A stretch of 64,000 nt of DNA from Cryobacterium sp. PAMC25264. GTDB lineage: Bacteria > Actinomycetota > Actinomycetes > Actinomycetales > Microbacteriaceae. The stretch lies in assembly GCF_019443325.1 (NCBI RefSeq), contig NZ_CP080383.1:248001-312000 (forward strand), read 5' to 3'. Positions 27,997-37,530 of this stretch are shown here, piece after piece (the first letter of the stretch is position 1; each line of letters begins with the position of its first letter). The position numbers were made by a program, and so were the translations under genes. The notes beneath the pieces were generated by a model. It had not been told where the DNA came from. It was given only the letters and a program-made list of their open reading frames with translations, and searched no databases.

Positions 27997-29641
27997 CTAG
28001 TGCTCGCTGGCCTTCTCGGCGCCGAAGCCGGTGAGGGAGCGCACCGCCATCTCGGCGGCCAGCTTCGGATCTTCCCGCTTGGTGCTTGTGACCGAGCCGA
28101 GCCAGCCGAGGAAGAAGCCAGCGGGATCGAGATGATGCCCGGGTTGTTCAGCGGGTAGAGCGCGAAGTTCACGCCCTCACCGAACATCGAGGTGGGCGTG
28201 CCGGAGAACACCGGCGAGAACACGATCAGCAGGATCGCCGAACCCAAGCCCCGTACATGCTCCACAGTGCGCCGCGGGTGGTGAAGCCGCGCCAGAACAA
28301 CGAGTACAAAATGGTGGGCAGGTTGGCGCTCGCAGCGACGGCGAAGGCCAGCGCCACGAGGAACGCGATGTTCTGCCCCTGCACACCGATGCCGCCGGCG
28401 ATCGCGAGGATGCCGATCACCACGACGGTGCGCCGGGCGATCTTGACCTCGCCGTCGGGGTCGCCCTTGCCCTTCTTGATCACGCTCGCGTAGATGTCGT
28501 GCGCGAAAGAGGTGGCCGCCGTGATGGTCAGTCCGGCCACCACCGCGAGGATGGTCGCGAACGCGATCGCCGAGATCAGGCCGAGAAGCAGTGGACCACC
28601 GAGCGCCAGCGATAGCAGTGGGGCGGCCGAGTTCACGCCGCCGGGAGACGCCAGGATGGTGTCGGCGCCCACGAGGGCCGCCGCGCCGAAGCCGAGCACC
28701 AGCGTGAACAGGTAGAACGCCCCGATCAGGAAGATTGCCCAGACGACCGAGCGCCGGGCCTCCCTGGCGCTGGGCACGGTGTAGAAGCGCATCAGCACGT
28801 GCGGCAAGCCCGCGGTGCCGAGCACCAGGGCAATGGCCAGCGAGATGAAGTCCAGCGGGTTGTGCCCGTACTGCAGCCCAGGGGCGAGGATGGCGCCGGC
28901 CGGGGTGACCGCGGAGTTCGCGACGGCGGCGTCGAGCAGGGTGGACAGGTTGAACCCGTTGATCACCAGCACCCAGACCGTCATGGCGCCGGCTCCGATG
29001 ATGAGCAGGAACGCCTTGACGATCTGTACCCAGGTGGTGCCCTTCATGCCTCCGATGAGCACGTAGAGGATCATCAGGCCGCCCACCACGGTGACCACGA
29101 TGGACTGGCCGAGCTTGTCGTTGATGCCCAGCAGCAGCGATACGAGTCCGCCGGCACCGGCCATCTGGGCGAGCAGGTAGAAGAAGCACACCGCAAGGGT
29201 GGTCGTGGCGGCGGCGACGCGCACCGGCCGTTGCGCCAGCCGGAAGGAAAGCACATCCGCCATGGTGAACTTGCCGGTGTTGCGCATCAGTTCGGCCACC
29301 AACAGCAGCGCCACGAGCCAGGCGACCAGGAAACCGATCGAATAGAGGAACCCGTCGTAGCCGTTGACGGCGATGGCGCCGACGATGCCGAGGAAGGACG
29401 CCGCCGAGAGGTAGTCGCCGGCGATCGCGAAGCCGTTCTGCGGGCCGGTGAAGGAACGCCCGCCGGTGTAGTAGTCCGCGGCGGTGCGGTTGTTGCGACC
29501 GGCCCGGATCACGATCACCAGGGTGACGGCGACGAAGGCCAGGAAGATCGAGATGTTCAGGACGGGGTTGGTCTCGGCCTGTGCGGCGACCTCCGCGGCC
29601 ACCCGGGCGACAGCCGGCGTGTTCAGGCTCACGGCGATCAT
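27997..29641 (-). pseudogene. actP: Cation/acetate-type symporter (SSS family), frameshifted twice
   Basis: Sodium:solute symporter with about 13 membrane segments, similar to ActP/MctC-type carriers of acetate, propionate and pyruvate. Visible: YYTGGRSFTGPQNGFAIAGDYLSAASFLG at the N-terminal sodium site region, and GTAGLPHVLMRFYTVPSARE in the middle. Two single-base losses break the 3' end: GGGGCTTGG near 28248-28252 lacks a G, as does CTGGCTTC near 28117-28119. With both restored, the protein runs to KREDPKLAAEM and ends KASEH with TAG at 27997-27999. The ATG overlaps the DUF485 stop (ATGA). The neighbouring prp genes suggest short-chain fatty acids as substrate. Confidence 0.85.
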
Positions 29642-29985
29642 GCGGCGGCCTTCGCTTCGAGCTCGGCGCGCAGGTCCGCGCCCAGCGGGTCGAGCACCCG
29701 GTTGGAGAACGCGACGTACCAGATGGTGATGGCGAACGTCGTGACGAACTGGCCGAGGCCGAGCAGCAGGCCAAGGTTGACGCTGCCGAAGACCGGCTGC
29801 GCCATCACGTCGGGCAGGTAGGCGGCCACCAGCACGAAGGCGAAGTACCAGACCAGGAAGAACACGGCGAGCGGGATCACGAACCGCCGGCGCCGCCGTT
29901 GCAGGTTGACGAAGCGTTCAGAGGTCTCGAATTCGACGTAGTCGATCGATCCTCCCGGCCGGGCGTCTTTCAGTGATTCCTTCAA
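29638..29985 (-). CDS. DUF485 membrane protein, symporter partner
   Basis: Small membrane protein of about 115 residues with two hydrophobic segments (FVIPLAVFFLVWYFAFVLVA and LGLLLGLGQFVTTFAITIWY). DUF485 proteins are regularly encoded just ahead of acetate-type symporters (the yjcH-actP arrangement), as here, with a 4-bp overlap. I chose a TTG start at 29985 because a strong AAAGGAG (complement of 29991-29997) precedes it by 5 nt; the longer ATG-started frame to 30093 runs through a hairpin repeat. The exact role of the family is unknown. Confidence 0.85.
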   Translation of the reverse strand: MKESLKDARPGGSIDYVEFETSERFVNLQRRRRRFVIPLAVFFLVWYFAFVLVAAYLPDVMAQPVFGSVNLGLLLGLGQFVTTFAITIWYVAFSNRVLDPLGADLRAELEAKAAA

Positions 29986-30039
29986 TGGGGCTCCTTTGCT
30001 CCGGTGAGATGGGATGGCTGAGTGCATAGGTCGGTCGCG

Positions 30040-30103
30040 ACTGTGCCCGTTCCGGACAACTGGTCCCGGCGTACCGGGCGCATTTGTCCGCACGGGGAAC
30101 AGT
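30040..30103. repeat. Intergenic inverted repeat R3 (CGGACAACTG...CCCGG-cgta type)
   Basis: Arms ACTGTGCCCG..CGGACAA..CCCGG and their imperfect complement around CGTA. It touches the prpE stop codon and lies upstream of the DUF485 gene, within a run of genes on one strand. Confidence 0.8.
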
Positions 30104-32127
30104 TAGGCGGGGACTGCGGGGATCGCGGTGGGGGCGGGGCGCACCGCCTGGACGAGGGCGTCGAGGGTGGCGGGGTCCTCGATGGTGGGCGGCACCTTGT
30201 ACGGCTCACCGTCGACGATCTGGCGGATGGTCTTGCGCAGGATCTTGCCCGAGCGGGTCTTGGGCAACCGCTCCAGGATGGTCACATCCCTAAACGCCGC
30301 CACCGGGCCGATGTGCTCGCGCACCAGGTTGACCAGCTCGGCGCTGAGCAGGTCGTGGTCGACGACCCAGCCGGCCTTGAGCGTGACGAAGCCGGCGGCA
30401 CGCTGGCCCTTCAGCGGGTCGTGCACGCCGAGCACCGCGCACTCCGCGATGGCCGGATGCCGGGTGAGGACCTCCTCGAGGGATCCGGTGGAGAGCCGGT
30501 GCCCGGCGACGTTGATCACGTCGTCGGTGCGGCCCATCACGTAGAGGTAGCCGTCGGCGTCGATGTGGCCGGAGTCGCCGGTGGCGTAGAACCCGGGAAA
30601 GGCGGTGAGGTAGGCGCTGGCGAACCTGTCGTCGCCGCCCCAGATGCCCAGCAGCGAGCCGGGTGGCAGCGGCAGCCGGATGGCGATATTGCCGTCCTTG
30701 CCCGGCTTCGTGATGCGGGCTCCCTTCGAGTCGAGGATGGCGATGTCGTAGCCGGGTACGGGCACGGCCGTGGACCCGGGCTTGGTGGGCAGCTCTTCGA
30801 TGCCGCGCGGGTTGGCGCAGATGGCCCACCCGGTCTCGGTTTGCCACCAGTGGTCGACGACCGGGCAGTGCAGGCCGTCGTTGGCCCAGTGGAAGGTCTC
30901 CGGGTCGAGCCTCTCGCCGGCCAGGAACAGCGCGGTGAGGCTGGACACGTCGTACCGGGCCAGTTCGGCCAGCTCCGGGTCGACCCGCCGGATGGCACGG
31001 ATGGCGGTGGGGGCGGTGAACAACACGTTCACCCGGTAGTCCTGCACGACTCGCCAGAAGGCGCCGGCATCCGGGGTGCCGATGGGCTTGCCCTCGTAGA
31101 TGACGGTGGTGGCGCCGGCCAGCAGCGGCGCGTAGACGATGTAGGAGTGCCCGACCACCCAGCCCACGTCGGACGCCGCCCAGAAGACATCGTCGGGGCC
31201 GATGTCGTAGATGTTCCGCATCGACCAGGTCAGCGCCACGGCGTGGCCGCCGTTGTCGCGGATGATGCCCTTCGGGTTTCCCGTCGTGCCTGAGGTGTAG
31301 AGGATGTACAGCGGGTCATCGGCGGCGACGGTGACCGGCTCGGCCGGGGTGGCCGCAGCCGCGGCCTCGGCCCAGTCCAGCCAGCGCACGGCCGCGCCGT
31401 CAGCGGCGTCGGACGCGTAGTCGGCGGCGGACCCCGGGATGGCGTGCCGGTTCTGCACGATGACGGTGTGCACCGACCCGGCGCTCTGGTCGAGCGCTTT
31501 CCGCACGAGCGGCAGGTACTCGACGGTCTTGCCCGGTTCGAGCCCGCCCGAGGCCGTGACAAGCACTGTGGGACGGGCGTCGTCGATGCGCACCGCGAGC
31601 TCGCTGGCGGCAAAACCGCCAAAAACCACCGAGTGCACGGCCCCGATGCGGGCGCAGGCGAGCATGGCCACGACGGCCTCCGGGATCATCGGCAGGTAGA
31701 CGACCACCCGGTCGCCCCGCCCCACGCCGGCCGCGCGGAGCACGCCGGCGAAGCGGGCAACCCTCTCGAGCAGGTCGCGGTAGCTGATCTGGGCCCGGGT
31801 GCCGGTCATGGCGGAGTCATAGATGAGCGCGGTGTGGTCGCCGCGGCCGGCCAGCACGTGCCGGTCGAGGGCGTTGTAGCTCGTGTTGAGGGTGCCGTCG
31901 GCGAACCAGCGGTACTCGGTGGGGGAGTGCTCGGTGAGCGCCGCGCGGGGCGGGTCGACCCAGTCGACGAGCCGTGCGGCGTCCAGCCAGAATTCCTCGC
32001 GTGTCTCGATGCTGCGTCGCCAGGTCGCACGGTACGCGCCGGTGCCGGCCTCTGGCGGGGTGGCCGGCGGGGTACCTGGCGCGTCGGTGCGCGGTGTGGT
32101 GCGAGTGCTTACGGTGTGGTCGGTCAT
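30103..32127 (-). CDS. prpE: Propionyl-CoA synthetase-type acyl-CoA ligase
   Basis: AMP-forming acyl-CoA synthetase, about 674 residues, that activates propionate (and probably acetate). Motifs: the P-loop-like YTSGTTGNPKGI (about 270), WWQTETGWAI, and the C-terminal domain with GRTDDVINVAGHRLSTG and the acetylation Lys in PKTRSGKILRKTIRQI. Length and context (divergent from the prpDBC cluster, upstream of an acetate-type symporter) favour PrpE over acetyl-CoA synthetase. ATG 32127 with GGAG about 10 nt upstream; the longer frame to 32244 would run through the operator region. Confidence 0.88.
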   Translation of the reverse strand: MTDHTVSTRTTPRTDAPGTPPATPPEAGTGAYRATWRRSIETREEFWLDAARLVDWVDPPRAALTEHSPTEYRWFADGTLNTSYNALDRHVLAGRGDHTALIYDSAMTGTRAQISYRDLLERVARFAGVLRAAGVGRGDRVVVYLPMIPEAVVAMLACARIGAVHSVVFGGFAASELAVRIDDARPTVLVTASGGLEPGKTVEYLPLVRKALDQSAGSVHTVIVQNRHAIPGSAADYASDAADGAAVRWLDWAEAAAAATPAEPVTVAADDPLYILYTSGTTGNPKGIIRDNGGHAVALTWSMRNIYDIGPDDVFWAASDVGWVVGHSYIVYAPLLAGATTVIYEGKPIGTPDAGAFWRVVQDYRVNVLFTAPTAIRAIRRVDPELAELARYDVSSLTALFLAGERLDPETFHWANDGLHCPVVDHWWQTETGWAICANPRGIEELPTKPGSTAVPVPGYDIAILDSKGARITKPGKDGNIAIRLPLPPGSLLGIWGGDDRFASAYLTAFPGFYATGDSGHIDADGYLYVMGRTDDVINVAGHRLSTGSLEEVLTRHPAIAECAVLGVHDPLKGQRAAGFVTLKAGWVVDHDLLSAELVNLVREHIGPVAAFRDVTILERLPKTRSGKILRKTIRQIVDGEPYKVPPTIEDPATLDALVQAVRPAPTAIPAVPA

Positions 32128-32155
32128 GGTGTGAACCTCTCCATTGAAGCTCTCA

Positions 32156-32167
32156 TGTATACACAAG
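32156..32167. promoter_or_regulatory. GntR-type operator, prpE side (TGTATACACAAG)
   Basis: Contains the 8-bp palindrome TGTATACA (32156-32163), typical of FadR/FCD-type GntR operators. Its 12 bp recur exactly inverted at 32214-32225. On the - strand it includes a TATACAT hexamer, so a bound regulator would block the prpE -10 region. Confidence 0.75.
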
Positions 32168-32204
32168 GTGCGGTTAGTCTTGCACAATCGCGGCAATAGG
32201 GGAA

Positions 32205-32210
32205 TAGAAT
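32205..32210 (+). promoter_or_regulatory. -10 box TAGAAT of the GntR regulator gene
   Basis: Ends 6 nt before the GTG at 32217. A TTGCAC hexamer lies 19 nt upstream (32180-32185). The predicted transcript is leaderless. Confidence 0.55.
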
Positions 32211-32213
32211 GCA

Positions 32214-32225
32214 CTTGTGTATACA
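32214..32225. promoter_or_regulatory. GntR-type operator, regulator side (CTTGTGTATACA)
   Basis: Perfect inverted copy of 32156-32167. It overlaps both the expected transcription start and the GTG start codon of the regulator gene, which would give direct autorepression. Confidence 0.75.
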
Positions 32226-32900
32226 GAAACCGTGAGGGCCGCACCGGAGCGGGCCAGCGACCGGGCCTACCGGGTGCTGCGCGACGAGATTCTCGACGGG
32301 GTGCTTCCGGCCGGAACCGTGCTTCTGGAGGTGGAACAGTCCGCCAGACTCGGGGTCTCCCGCACTCCCTTGCGCTCCGCCGTGGCCCGGCTGGTCACCG
32401 ATGGCCTCGTCGCCGGTCGCAGCGGCCGGGGCTTCTCGGTCACCGCGATGTCGGTCGAGTCGATCAACGATCTCTACGAGCTACGCGAGGCCCTCGAGGA
32501 GCGCGCGGCGACCCTGGCTGCCCGAGGCGCCGATCGTTCGGCGTTCGGGATGCTGCGCGAACGGTTCCTCGCCGCTCCCGCCCTGCTCGACGACGGTGAG
32601 ACCGGCATCCACGAGTACTACGCCCTGATCGACGAGTTCGACGCGGCCATCGATGCCGCCGTCGACAACGCCTTCCTGGTGGGAGCCCTCGACACGGTGC
32701 GTACGCACCTGGCGCGCATCCGCCGGGTCGCCCGCGGCAACCCGGTGCGGCTGCGCCAGGCGGCGGCCGAACACCTGCTGATCCTCGACGCGATCATCGA
32801 CGGCGACGCGGCGCTCGCCGCGCACGCCACCCATGTGCACCTCCACCTGAGCCTGGCGAGCGTGCTCGCGGTGCTCGGCTCCACCGACCAGGCTTCCTGA
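32217..32900 (+). CDS. GntR-family (FCD subfamily) regulator of propionate metabolism
   Basis: Repressor-type regulator, 227 residues. N-terminal winged helix with [20 protein letters not shown] (about 40-60), then an all-helical FCD ligand domain with the metal/ligand residues expected near [10 protein letters not shown] and the His in [11 protein letters not shown]. It lies between prpE (divergent) and prpDBC (24 bp downstream, same strand). The likely ligand is a methylcitrate-cycle intermediate; this is inference. GTG 32217 is favoured by TAGAAT 6 nt upstream; GTG 32232 is an alternative. Confidence 0.85.
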   Translation: MYTETVRAAPERASDRAYRVLRDEILDGVLPAGTVLLEVEQSARLGVSRTPLRSAVARLVTDGLVAGRSGRGFSVTAMSVESINDLYELREALEERAATLAARGADRSAFGMLRERFLAAPALLDDGETGIHEYYALIDEFDAAIDAAVDNAFLVGALDTVRTHLARIRRVARGNPVRLRQAAAEHLLILDAIIDGDAALAAHATHVHLHLSLASVLAVLGSTDQAS

Positions 32901-32923
32901 CCTCCCGACCGAAAGGACCACCC

Positions 32924-34459
32924 GTGCAGTCCACCGAAGTGCGCGTTCACCCGAGCGAGAACAGCCCTGCACGCACCGAACAACTGGCCTGGAAGCTCGC
33001 CGCCTGCGCGGCCGACCCGGTGCCCGTCGACAATGATGTGACCGAGATGATCATCAATCGGATGATCGACAACGCCGCCGTCGCGGCGGCCTCGCTCACC
33101 CGCGACCCGGTCGCCGCGGCTCGCTCCCAGGCGCTGGCGCATCCGCGCTCAGGCGGCGGCGACGGCGCTACAGTGTTCGGCCCGCCCAGCGGTCGCCGGG
33201 TGTCGCCGGAATGGGCGGCCTGGGCCAACGGTGTCGCCGTGCGGGAGCTCGACTACCACGACACCTTCCTCGCCGCCGAGTACTCGCACCCGGGCGACAA
33301 CATCCCGCCGATCGTGGCCGTGGCCCAGCACCTGGCCGCCGCCCGCGGCCTCACCGGGCACGAGCTGGTGCGCGGCATCGCCACGGGCTACGAGGTGCAG
33401 ATCGATCTGGCCCGCTCGATCAGTCTGCACAAGCACAAGATCGACCACGTCGCCCACCTGGGTCCGTCGGCCGCGGCCGGCATCGGCACCCTGTTGGGCC
33501 TGGATCCCGACACGATCTTCCAGGCCATCGGCCAGGCCCTGCACACCACCACGGCCACCCGGCAGTCCCGCAAGGGGGAGATCTCCAGCTGGAAGGCGTT
33601 CGCACCGGCGTTCGCCGGCAAGATGGCCGTTGAGGCCGTCGACCGGGCCATGCGTGGCCAGACCAGCCCCACCCCGATCTACGAGGGCGAGGACGGCGTC
33701 ATCGCCTGGCTGCTTGACGGGCCCGAGGCGTCCTACGACGTGTCGCTGCCGGCCGGCGGCGAGCCCAAACGCGCGATCCTGGACAGCTTCACCAAGGAGC
33801 ACTCGGCCGAGTACCAGGCCCAGGCCCTCATCGACCTGGCCCGGAAGCTCCACCGCGAGCACCCCGAGATCCTGGTGCCGGGCGCGGTGCGGTCGATCGT
33901 CATCCACACCTCGCACCACACCCACAACGTCATCGGCTCCGGCGCAAACGACCCGCAGAAGTACGACCCGCGGGCCAGCCGGGAGACACTGGACCACTCG
34001 GTGCCGTACATCTTCACCGTCGCGCTGCAGGACGGCAGCTGGCACCACGTGGACTCCTACCTGCCCGAACGGGCCCGGCGGGCCGACACCGTGGCCCTGT
34101 GGAACACCGTGACCACGAGCGAAGACGCCGAGTGGACCCGCCGCTACCACTCCACCGATCCGGCCGAGAGGGCCTTCGGCGGCCGGGTGGAGATCTTGCT
34201 GGCCGACGGCACCCGGCTGGTCGACGAGCTGGCCGTGGCGGATGCGCATCCGCTCGGCGCCCGCCCCTTCGTGCGGGAGGACTACGTCGCCAAGTTCCGG
34301 CTGCTCGCCGGCGACGCCCTGGAGCCGCCGGAGATCGAGCGGTTCCTCGACCTCGCCCAGCGCCTCCCCGAGCTCTCCGGTGCCGAGCTCGGCTCGCTCA
34401 CCCTCGTGGCCCGGCCCGGCCTCTTCGACACGCTGCCCAGCCTGAACGGAATCTTCTGA
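32924..34459 (+). CDS. prpD: 2-methylcitrate dehydratase
   Basis: MmgE/PrpD-family dehydratase, 511 residues, that converts 2-methylcitrate to 2-methyl-cis-aconitate. Signatures: [20 protein letters not shown] (active-site region, about 105-125), the [20 protein letters not shown] segment and [22 protein letters not shown] 32924 has GAAAGGA at 32911-32917, 6 nt away. The stop TGA shares its last base with the prpB ATG, so translation is coupled. The gene would follow the GntR regulator on the same transcript. Confidence 0.93.
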   Translation: MQSTEVRVHPSENSPARTEQLAWKLAACAADPVPVDNDVTEMIINRMIDNAAVAAASLTRDPVAAARSQALAHPRSGGGDGATVFGPPSGRRVSPEWAAWANGVAVRELDYHDTFLAAEYSHPGDNIPPIVAVAQHLAAARGLTGHELVRGIATGYEVQIDLARSISLHKHKIDHVAHLGPSAAAGIGTLLGLDPDTIFQAIGQALHTTTATRQSRKGEISSWKAFAPAFAGKMAVEAVDRAMRGQTSPTPIYEGEDGVIAWLLDGPEASYDVSLPAGGEPKRAILDSFTKEHSAEYQAQALIDLARKLHREHPEILVPGAVRSIVIHTSHHTHNVIGSGANDPQKYDPRASRETLDHSVPYIFTVALQDGSWHHVDSYLPERARRADTVALWNTVTTSEDAEWTRRYHSTDPAERAFGGRVEILLADGTRLVDELAVADAHPLGARPFVREDYVAKFRLLAGDALEPPEIERFLDLAQRLPELSGAELGSLTLVARPGLFDTLPSLNGIF

Positions 34460-35367
34460 TGCTCTACTCCGCACTCACCCCCGCCGCCAAGCGCGAGAAG
34501 CTGCGCGCCGACCTCGCCGGCGGCAGCCTGCTGCGCTTCCCCGGGGCGTTCAACCCGCTCTCCGCCAAGCTGATCCAGGCCAAGGGCTTCGAGGGGGTCT
34601 ACATCTCCGGCGCCGTGCTCGCGGCCGACCTCGGCCTGCCCGATATCGGCCTGACCACCCTCACCGAGGTCGCCGGCCGCAGCCAGCAGATCTCCCGGAT
34701 GACCGACCTGCCCACGCTGGTCGACGCCGACACCGGCTTCGGCGAGCCGATGAACGTGGCCCGCACGGTGCAGACACTCGAGGACGCCGGCGTGGCCGGA
34801 CTGCACATCGAGGACCAGGTCAACCCCAAACGCTGTGGCCATCTGGACGGCAAGCAGGTGGTCGACACCGACACCGCCCTCAAGCGCATCCGCGCCGCCG
34901 TGGATGCCCGTCGTGACCCGAATCTGCTCATCATGGCGCGCACCGACATCCGCGCCGTCGACGGGCTGGATGCCGCGATCGACCGGGCGAAGGCCCTGGC
35001 GGACGCCGGCGCCGACGCGATCTTCCCCGAGGCCATGGGCACCCTGGCCGAATTCGAGGCGATCCGGGCGGCGGTGGACGTGCCGATCCTGGCGAACATG
35101 ACCGAATTCGGCAAGAGCGAGCTGTTCCGGGTGGACCAGCTCGAGGGCGTCGGGATCAACCTCGTGATCTTCCCGGTGTCGCTGCTGCGGCTGGCCATGG
35201 GCGCGGCCGAACAGGGATTGGACACGATCGTCGCCGAGGGGTCGCTGACCAGCCTGCTCCCGGCCATGCAGACCCGCGCTGAGCTCTATCAGTTGCTCGA
35301 CTACGAGGCTTACAATCGCTTCGATTCGGGGATCTTCAACTTCACGCTGAGCGGCCACGAGGGCTAG
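34459..35367 (+). CDS. prpB: 2-methylisocitrate lyase
   Basis: Isocitrate-lyase superfamily TIM barrel, 302 residues, that splits 2-methylisocitrate into pyruvate and succinate. The catalytic loop is NPKRCGHLDGK (Cys about 123), and metal-site residues lie in TLVDADTGFGEP (about 90) and LHIEDQ. The true start is the ATG that overlaps the prpD stop (TGATG); the frame is open further upstream only as a shadow of prpD. Length and the RCGH motif separate it from isocitrate lyase (about 430 residues). Confidence 0.93.
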   Translation: MLYSALTPAAKREKLRADLAGGSLLRFPGAFNPLSAKLIQAKGFEGVYISGAVLAADLGLPDIGLTTLTEVAGRSQQISRMTDLPTLVDADTGFGEPMNVARTVQTLEDAGVAGLHIEDQVNPKRCGHLDGKQVVDTDTALKRIRAAVDARRDPNLLIMARTDIRAVDGLDAAIDRAKALADAGADAIFPEAMGTLAEFEAIRAAVDVPILANMTEFGKSELFRVDQLEGVGINLVIFPVSLLRLAMGAAEQGLDTIVAEGSLTSLLPAMQTRAELYQLLDYEAYNRFDSGIFNFTLSGHEG

Positions 35368-35435
35368 CCCACCAGCACGACACACGGACGGCAGCACCAC
35401 CAGCACGGCTAAGAATCAGGACGCAGAGGAGCGAC

Positions 35436-36626
35436 ATGACCATCAACCAGCCCACCCACAGGTCCGTGGAGGAACCACCGGTCGTGCCCGAGATCCACCG
35501 CGGGCTAGCCGGAGTCGTGGCCGACTCGACGGCCGTCTCCAAGGTCAACCCCGACTCGAACTCGCTGTTGTACCGCGGTTACCCGGTACAGGAACTCGCC
35601 GCCCAGAAGAGCTTCGAAGAGGTCGCGTACCTGCTCTGGAACGGCGAGCTGCCCACGGATGCCGAACTGGCCGAGTTCGAGAGGGCCGAGCGGGCCCTGC
35701 GCCGGCTCGACCACTCGGTGCGCCGGGTTATCGATGAGATCCCCACCTCCGCGGACCCCATGGACGTGGTGCGCACGGCCGTGAGCGTGATCGGCGCCAA
35801 CGACCTCACCACGCCGGATTCCTCGGTGGAAGCGAACCTGGCCAAGTCGCTGCACCTGTTCGCTCAGCTGCCGGCGATCGTCGCCTACGACCAGCGCCGC
35901 CGGCGCGGGCTCGAACTCGTCGAACCGCGCGACGACCTGGGCTACTCGGCCAACTTCCTCTACATGACCTTCGGCGAGGTGCCCGAACTGCCCGTGGTCG
36001 AGGCCTTCGATGTGTCGATGATCATGTACGCCGAGCACTCCTTCAACGCGTCCACCTTCACCGCGCGGGTGATCACCTCGACCCTCTCCGACCTGTACTC
36101 GGCCGTCACCGGGGCCGTGGGCGCGCTCAAGGGGCCGCTGCACGGCGGCGCCAACGAGGCCGTGATGCACATCTTCAACGAGATCGGCCTGGGCGATGGT
36201 TCTGCCGAGCGTGCCGAACGCTGGCTGGACGACACCCTCGCGCACAAACGCAAGGTGATGGGCTTCGGCCACCGGGTCTACAAGCACGGAGACAGCCGGG
36301 TGCCCACCATGCACGCGGCCCTGCTGACCCTCATCGAGCACTACGACCGCCCCGACCTGCTCGAGCTCTACGAGGCACTCGCCACCGGTATGGCCGAGCG
36401 CACCGGCATCCTGCCGAACCTGGACTACCCGTCCGGGCCGGCCTATCACCTGATGGGTTTCGATACCGCCACGTTCACGCCGATCTTCGTGGCGGCCCGG
36501 GTGACCGGCTGGACGGCGCACATCATGGAGCAGCTGGCCGCGAACTCCCTCATCAGGCCGCTGTCGTTCTACAACGGCACACCGGAGCGGCACCTGGCCC
36601 CACCGCCGCCGGGCGAGGTGCTCTGA
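35436..36626 (+). CDS. prpC: 2-methylcitrate synthase (citrate synthase family)
   Basis: 396 residues. Condenses propionyl-CoA with oxaloacetate. Citrate-synthase signatures: GPLHGGANEAVMHIF with its His, GFGHRVYKHGDSR (about 275) and the catalytic Asp near NLDYPSGPAYHLMGF. The GAGGAG ahead of the ATG (about 35427) gives a good ribosome site. It is separated from prpB by 68 bp and closes the methylcitrate operon. Many PrpC enzymes also accept acetyl-CoA, so citrate synthase activity is possible. Confidence 0.92.
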   Translation: MTINQPTHRSVEEPPVVPEIHRGLAGVVADSTAVSKVNPDSNSLLYRGYPVQELAAQKSFEEVAYLLWNGELPTDAELAEFERAERALRRLDHSVRRVIDEIPTSADPMDVVRTAVSVIGANDLTTPDSSVEANLAKSLHLFAQLPAIVAYDQRRRRGLELVEPRDDLGYSANFLYMTFGEVPELPVVEAFDVSMIMYAEHSFNASTFTARVITSTLSDLYSAVTGAVGALKGPLHGGANEAVMHIFNEIGLGDGSAERAERWLDDTLAHKRKVMGFGHRVYKHGDSRVPTMHAALLTLIEHYDRPDLLELYEALATGMAERTGILPNLDYPSGPAYHLMGFDTATFTPIFVAARVTGWTAHIMEQLAANSLIRPLSFYNGTPERHLAPPPPGEVL

Positions 36627-36672
36627 GCGGGCGGCGTCGCTGCGTCGGGCGCGGCTGAATGCTGCGCGCCTT

Positions 36673-36678
36673 CATACT
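36673..36678 (+). promoter_or_regulatory. Putative -10 box CATACT of the YeeZ-like gene
   Basis: Ends 6 nt before the ATG at 36685. The spacer GGGGGA could also act as an SD sequence, so a leadered start elsewhere cannot be excluded. Confidence 0.45.
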
Positions 36679-36684
36679 GGGGGA

Positions 36685-37530
36685 ATGACTGTTCTTATTG
36701 CCGGATGCGGCGACCTCGGCACCGAGGCGGGCCTCCGCCTGACTGCGCTCGGCCAGCACGTGGTGGGCCTCCGCCGCCGGGCCGGGCTGTTGCCGGCTGC
36801 GCTCGACGGGCAGTCCGTCGACCTGACCCGGGAGAAGCCCCAGGTGCCGCCGGACACCGACCTCGTGATCGTGGCCATCACCGCGGGCAGCCCCGACCCC
36901 GAGCTGTACAGGGCCGCCTATGTGACCGGGCTGGCCAACCTGCTCGACGCCCTGGATGAGGCGCAGGTGACGCCGCGCCGTTTCCTGATGGTGTCCTCGA
37001 CGGCCGTCTACGACGTGGACGACGGCAGCACCGTCGACGAGACGACCCCGGCGACCTCGGACGCCGGCACGGACGCGATCCTGCTCGAGGCCGAACAGCT
37101 GCTGCGGAGCCGCCTCCCCTCGGCCGTGGTGCTGCGCCTCGGCGGCATCTACGGCCCCGGCCGGGAGCGTCTGATCGACCAGGTGCGTTCGGGGCGCGCC
37201 ACCGTGGGCGAGCGCACCCGCCTGACCAACCGGATCCACCGCGACGACGCCGCCGCGATGATCGTGCACCTGCTCTGCCGGGCCAAGGCGCCCGACCCGC
37301 TCTACCTCGGGGTGGACTCCACTCCGGTGCCCGCCGCCGAGGTGCTGGCCTTCATCGCCGGCGAGCTCGGCCTGCCCGTGCCCGAGATCGTCGAGACCGG
37401 CAGCAGGCGTGGCGGCGACAAGCGCGTGGACAACCGGCGCATCCTCGAGACCGGCTTCAGCTTCAGCTACCCGAGCTACCGGGAGGGCTACCGGGCCGTT
37501 CTGGCCGGGCAGGGCGTGCGGCACCCGTAA
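36685..37530 (+). CDS. NAD(P)-dependent epimerase/dehydratase-like protein, YeeZ type
   Basis: Extended-SDR-like protein, 281 residues, with N-terminal nucleotide motif IAGCGDLGTEAG. The substrate motif is SSTAVYDVDDGSTVDE (the Tyr keeps its place; no clear YxxxK). LRLGGIYGPGRERL and NRIHRDDAAAMI follow, as in YeeZ and related proteins. Reaction unknown. Its last 68 bp overlap the 3' end of the MOSC gene on the other strand. Call rests on overall layout. Confidence 0.78.
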   Translation: MTVLIAGCGDLGTEAGLRLTALGQHVVGLRRRAGLLPAALDGQSVDLTREKPQVPPDTDLVIVAITAGSPDPELYRAAYVTGLANLLDALDEAQVTPRRFLMVSSTAVYDVDDGSTVDETTPATSDAGTDAILLEAEQLLRSRLPSAVVLRLGGIYGPGRERLIDQVRSGRATVGERTRLTNRIHRDDAAAMIVHLLCRAKAPDPLYLGVDSTPVPAAEVLAFIAGELGLPVPEIVETGSRRGGDKRVDNRRILETGFSFSYPSYREGYRAVLAGQGVRHP

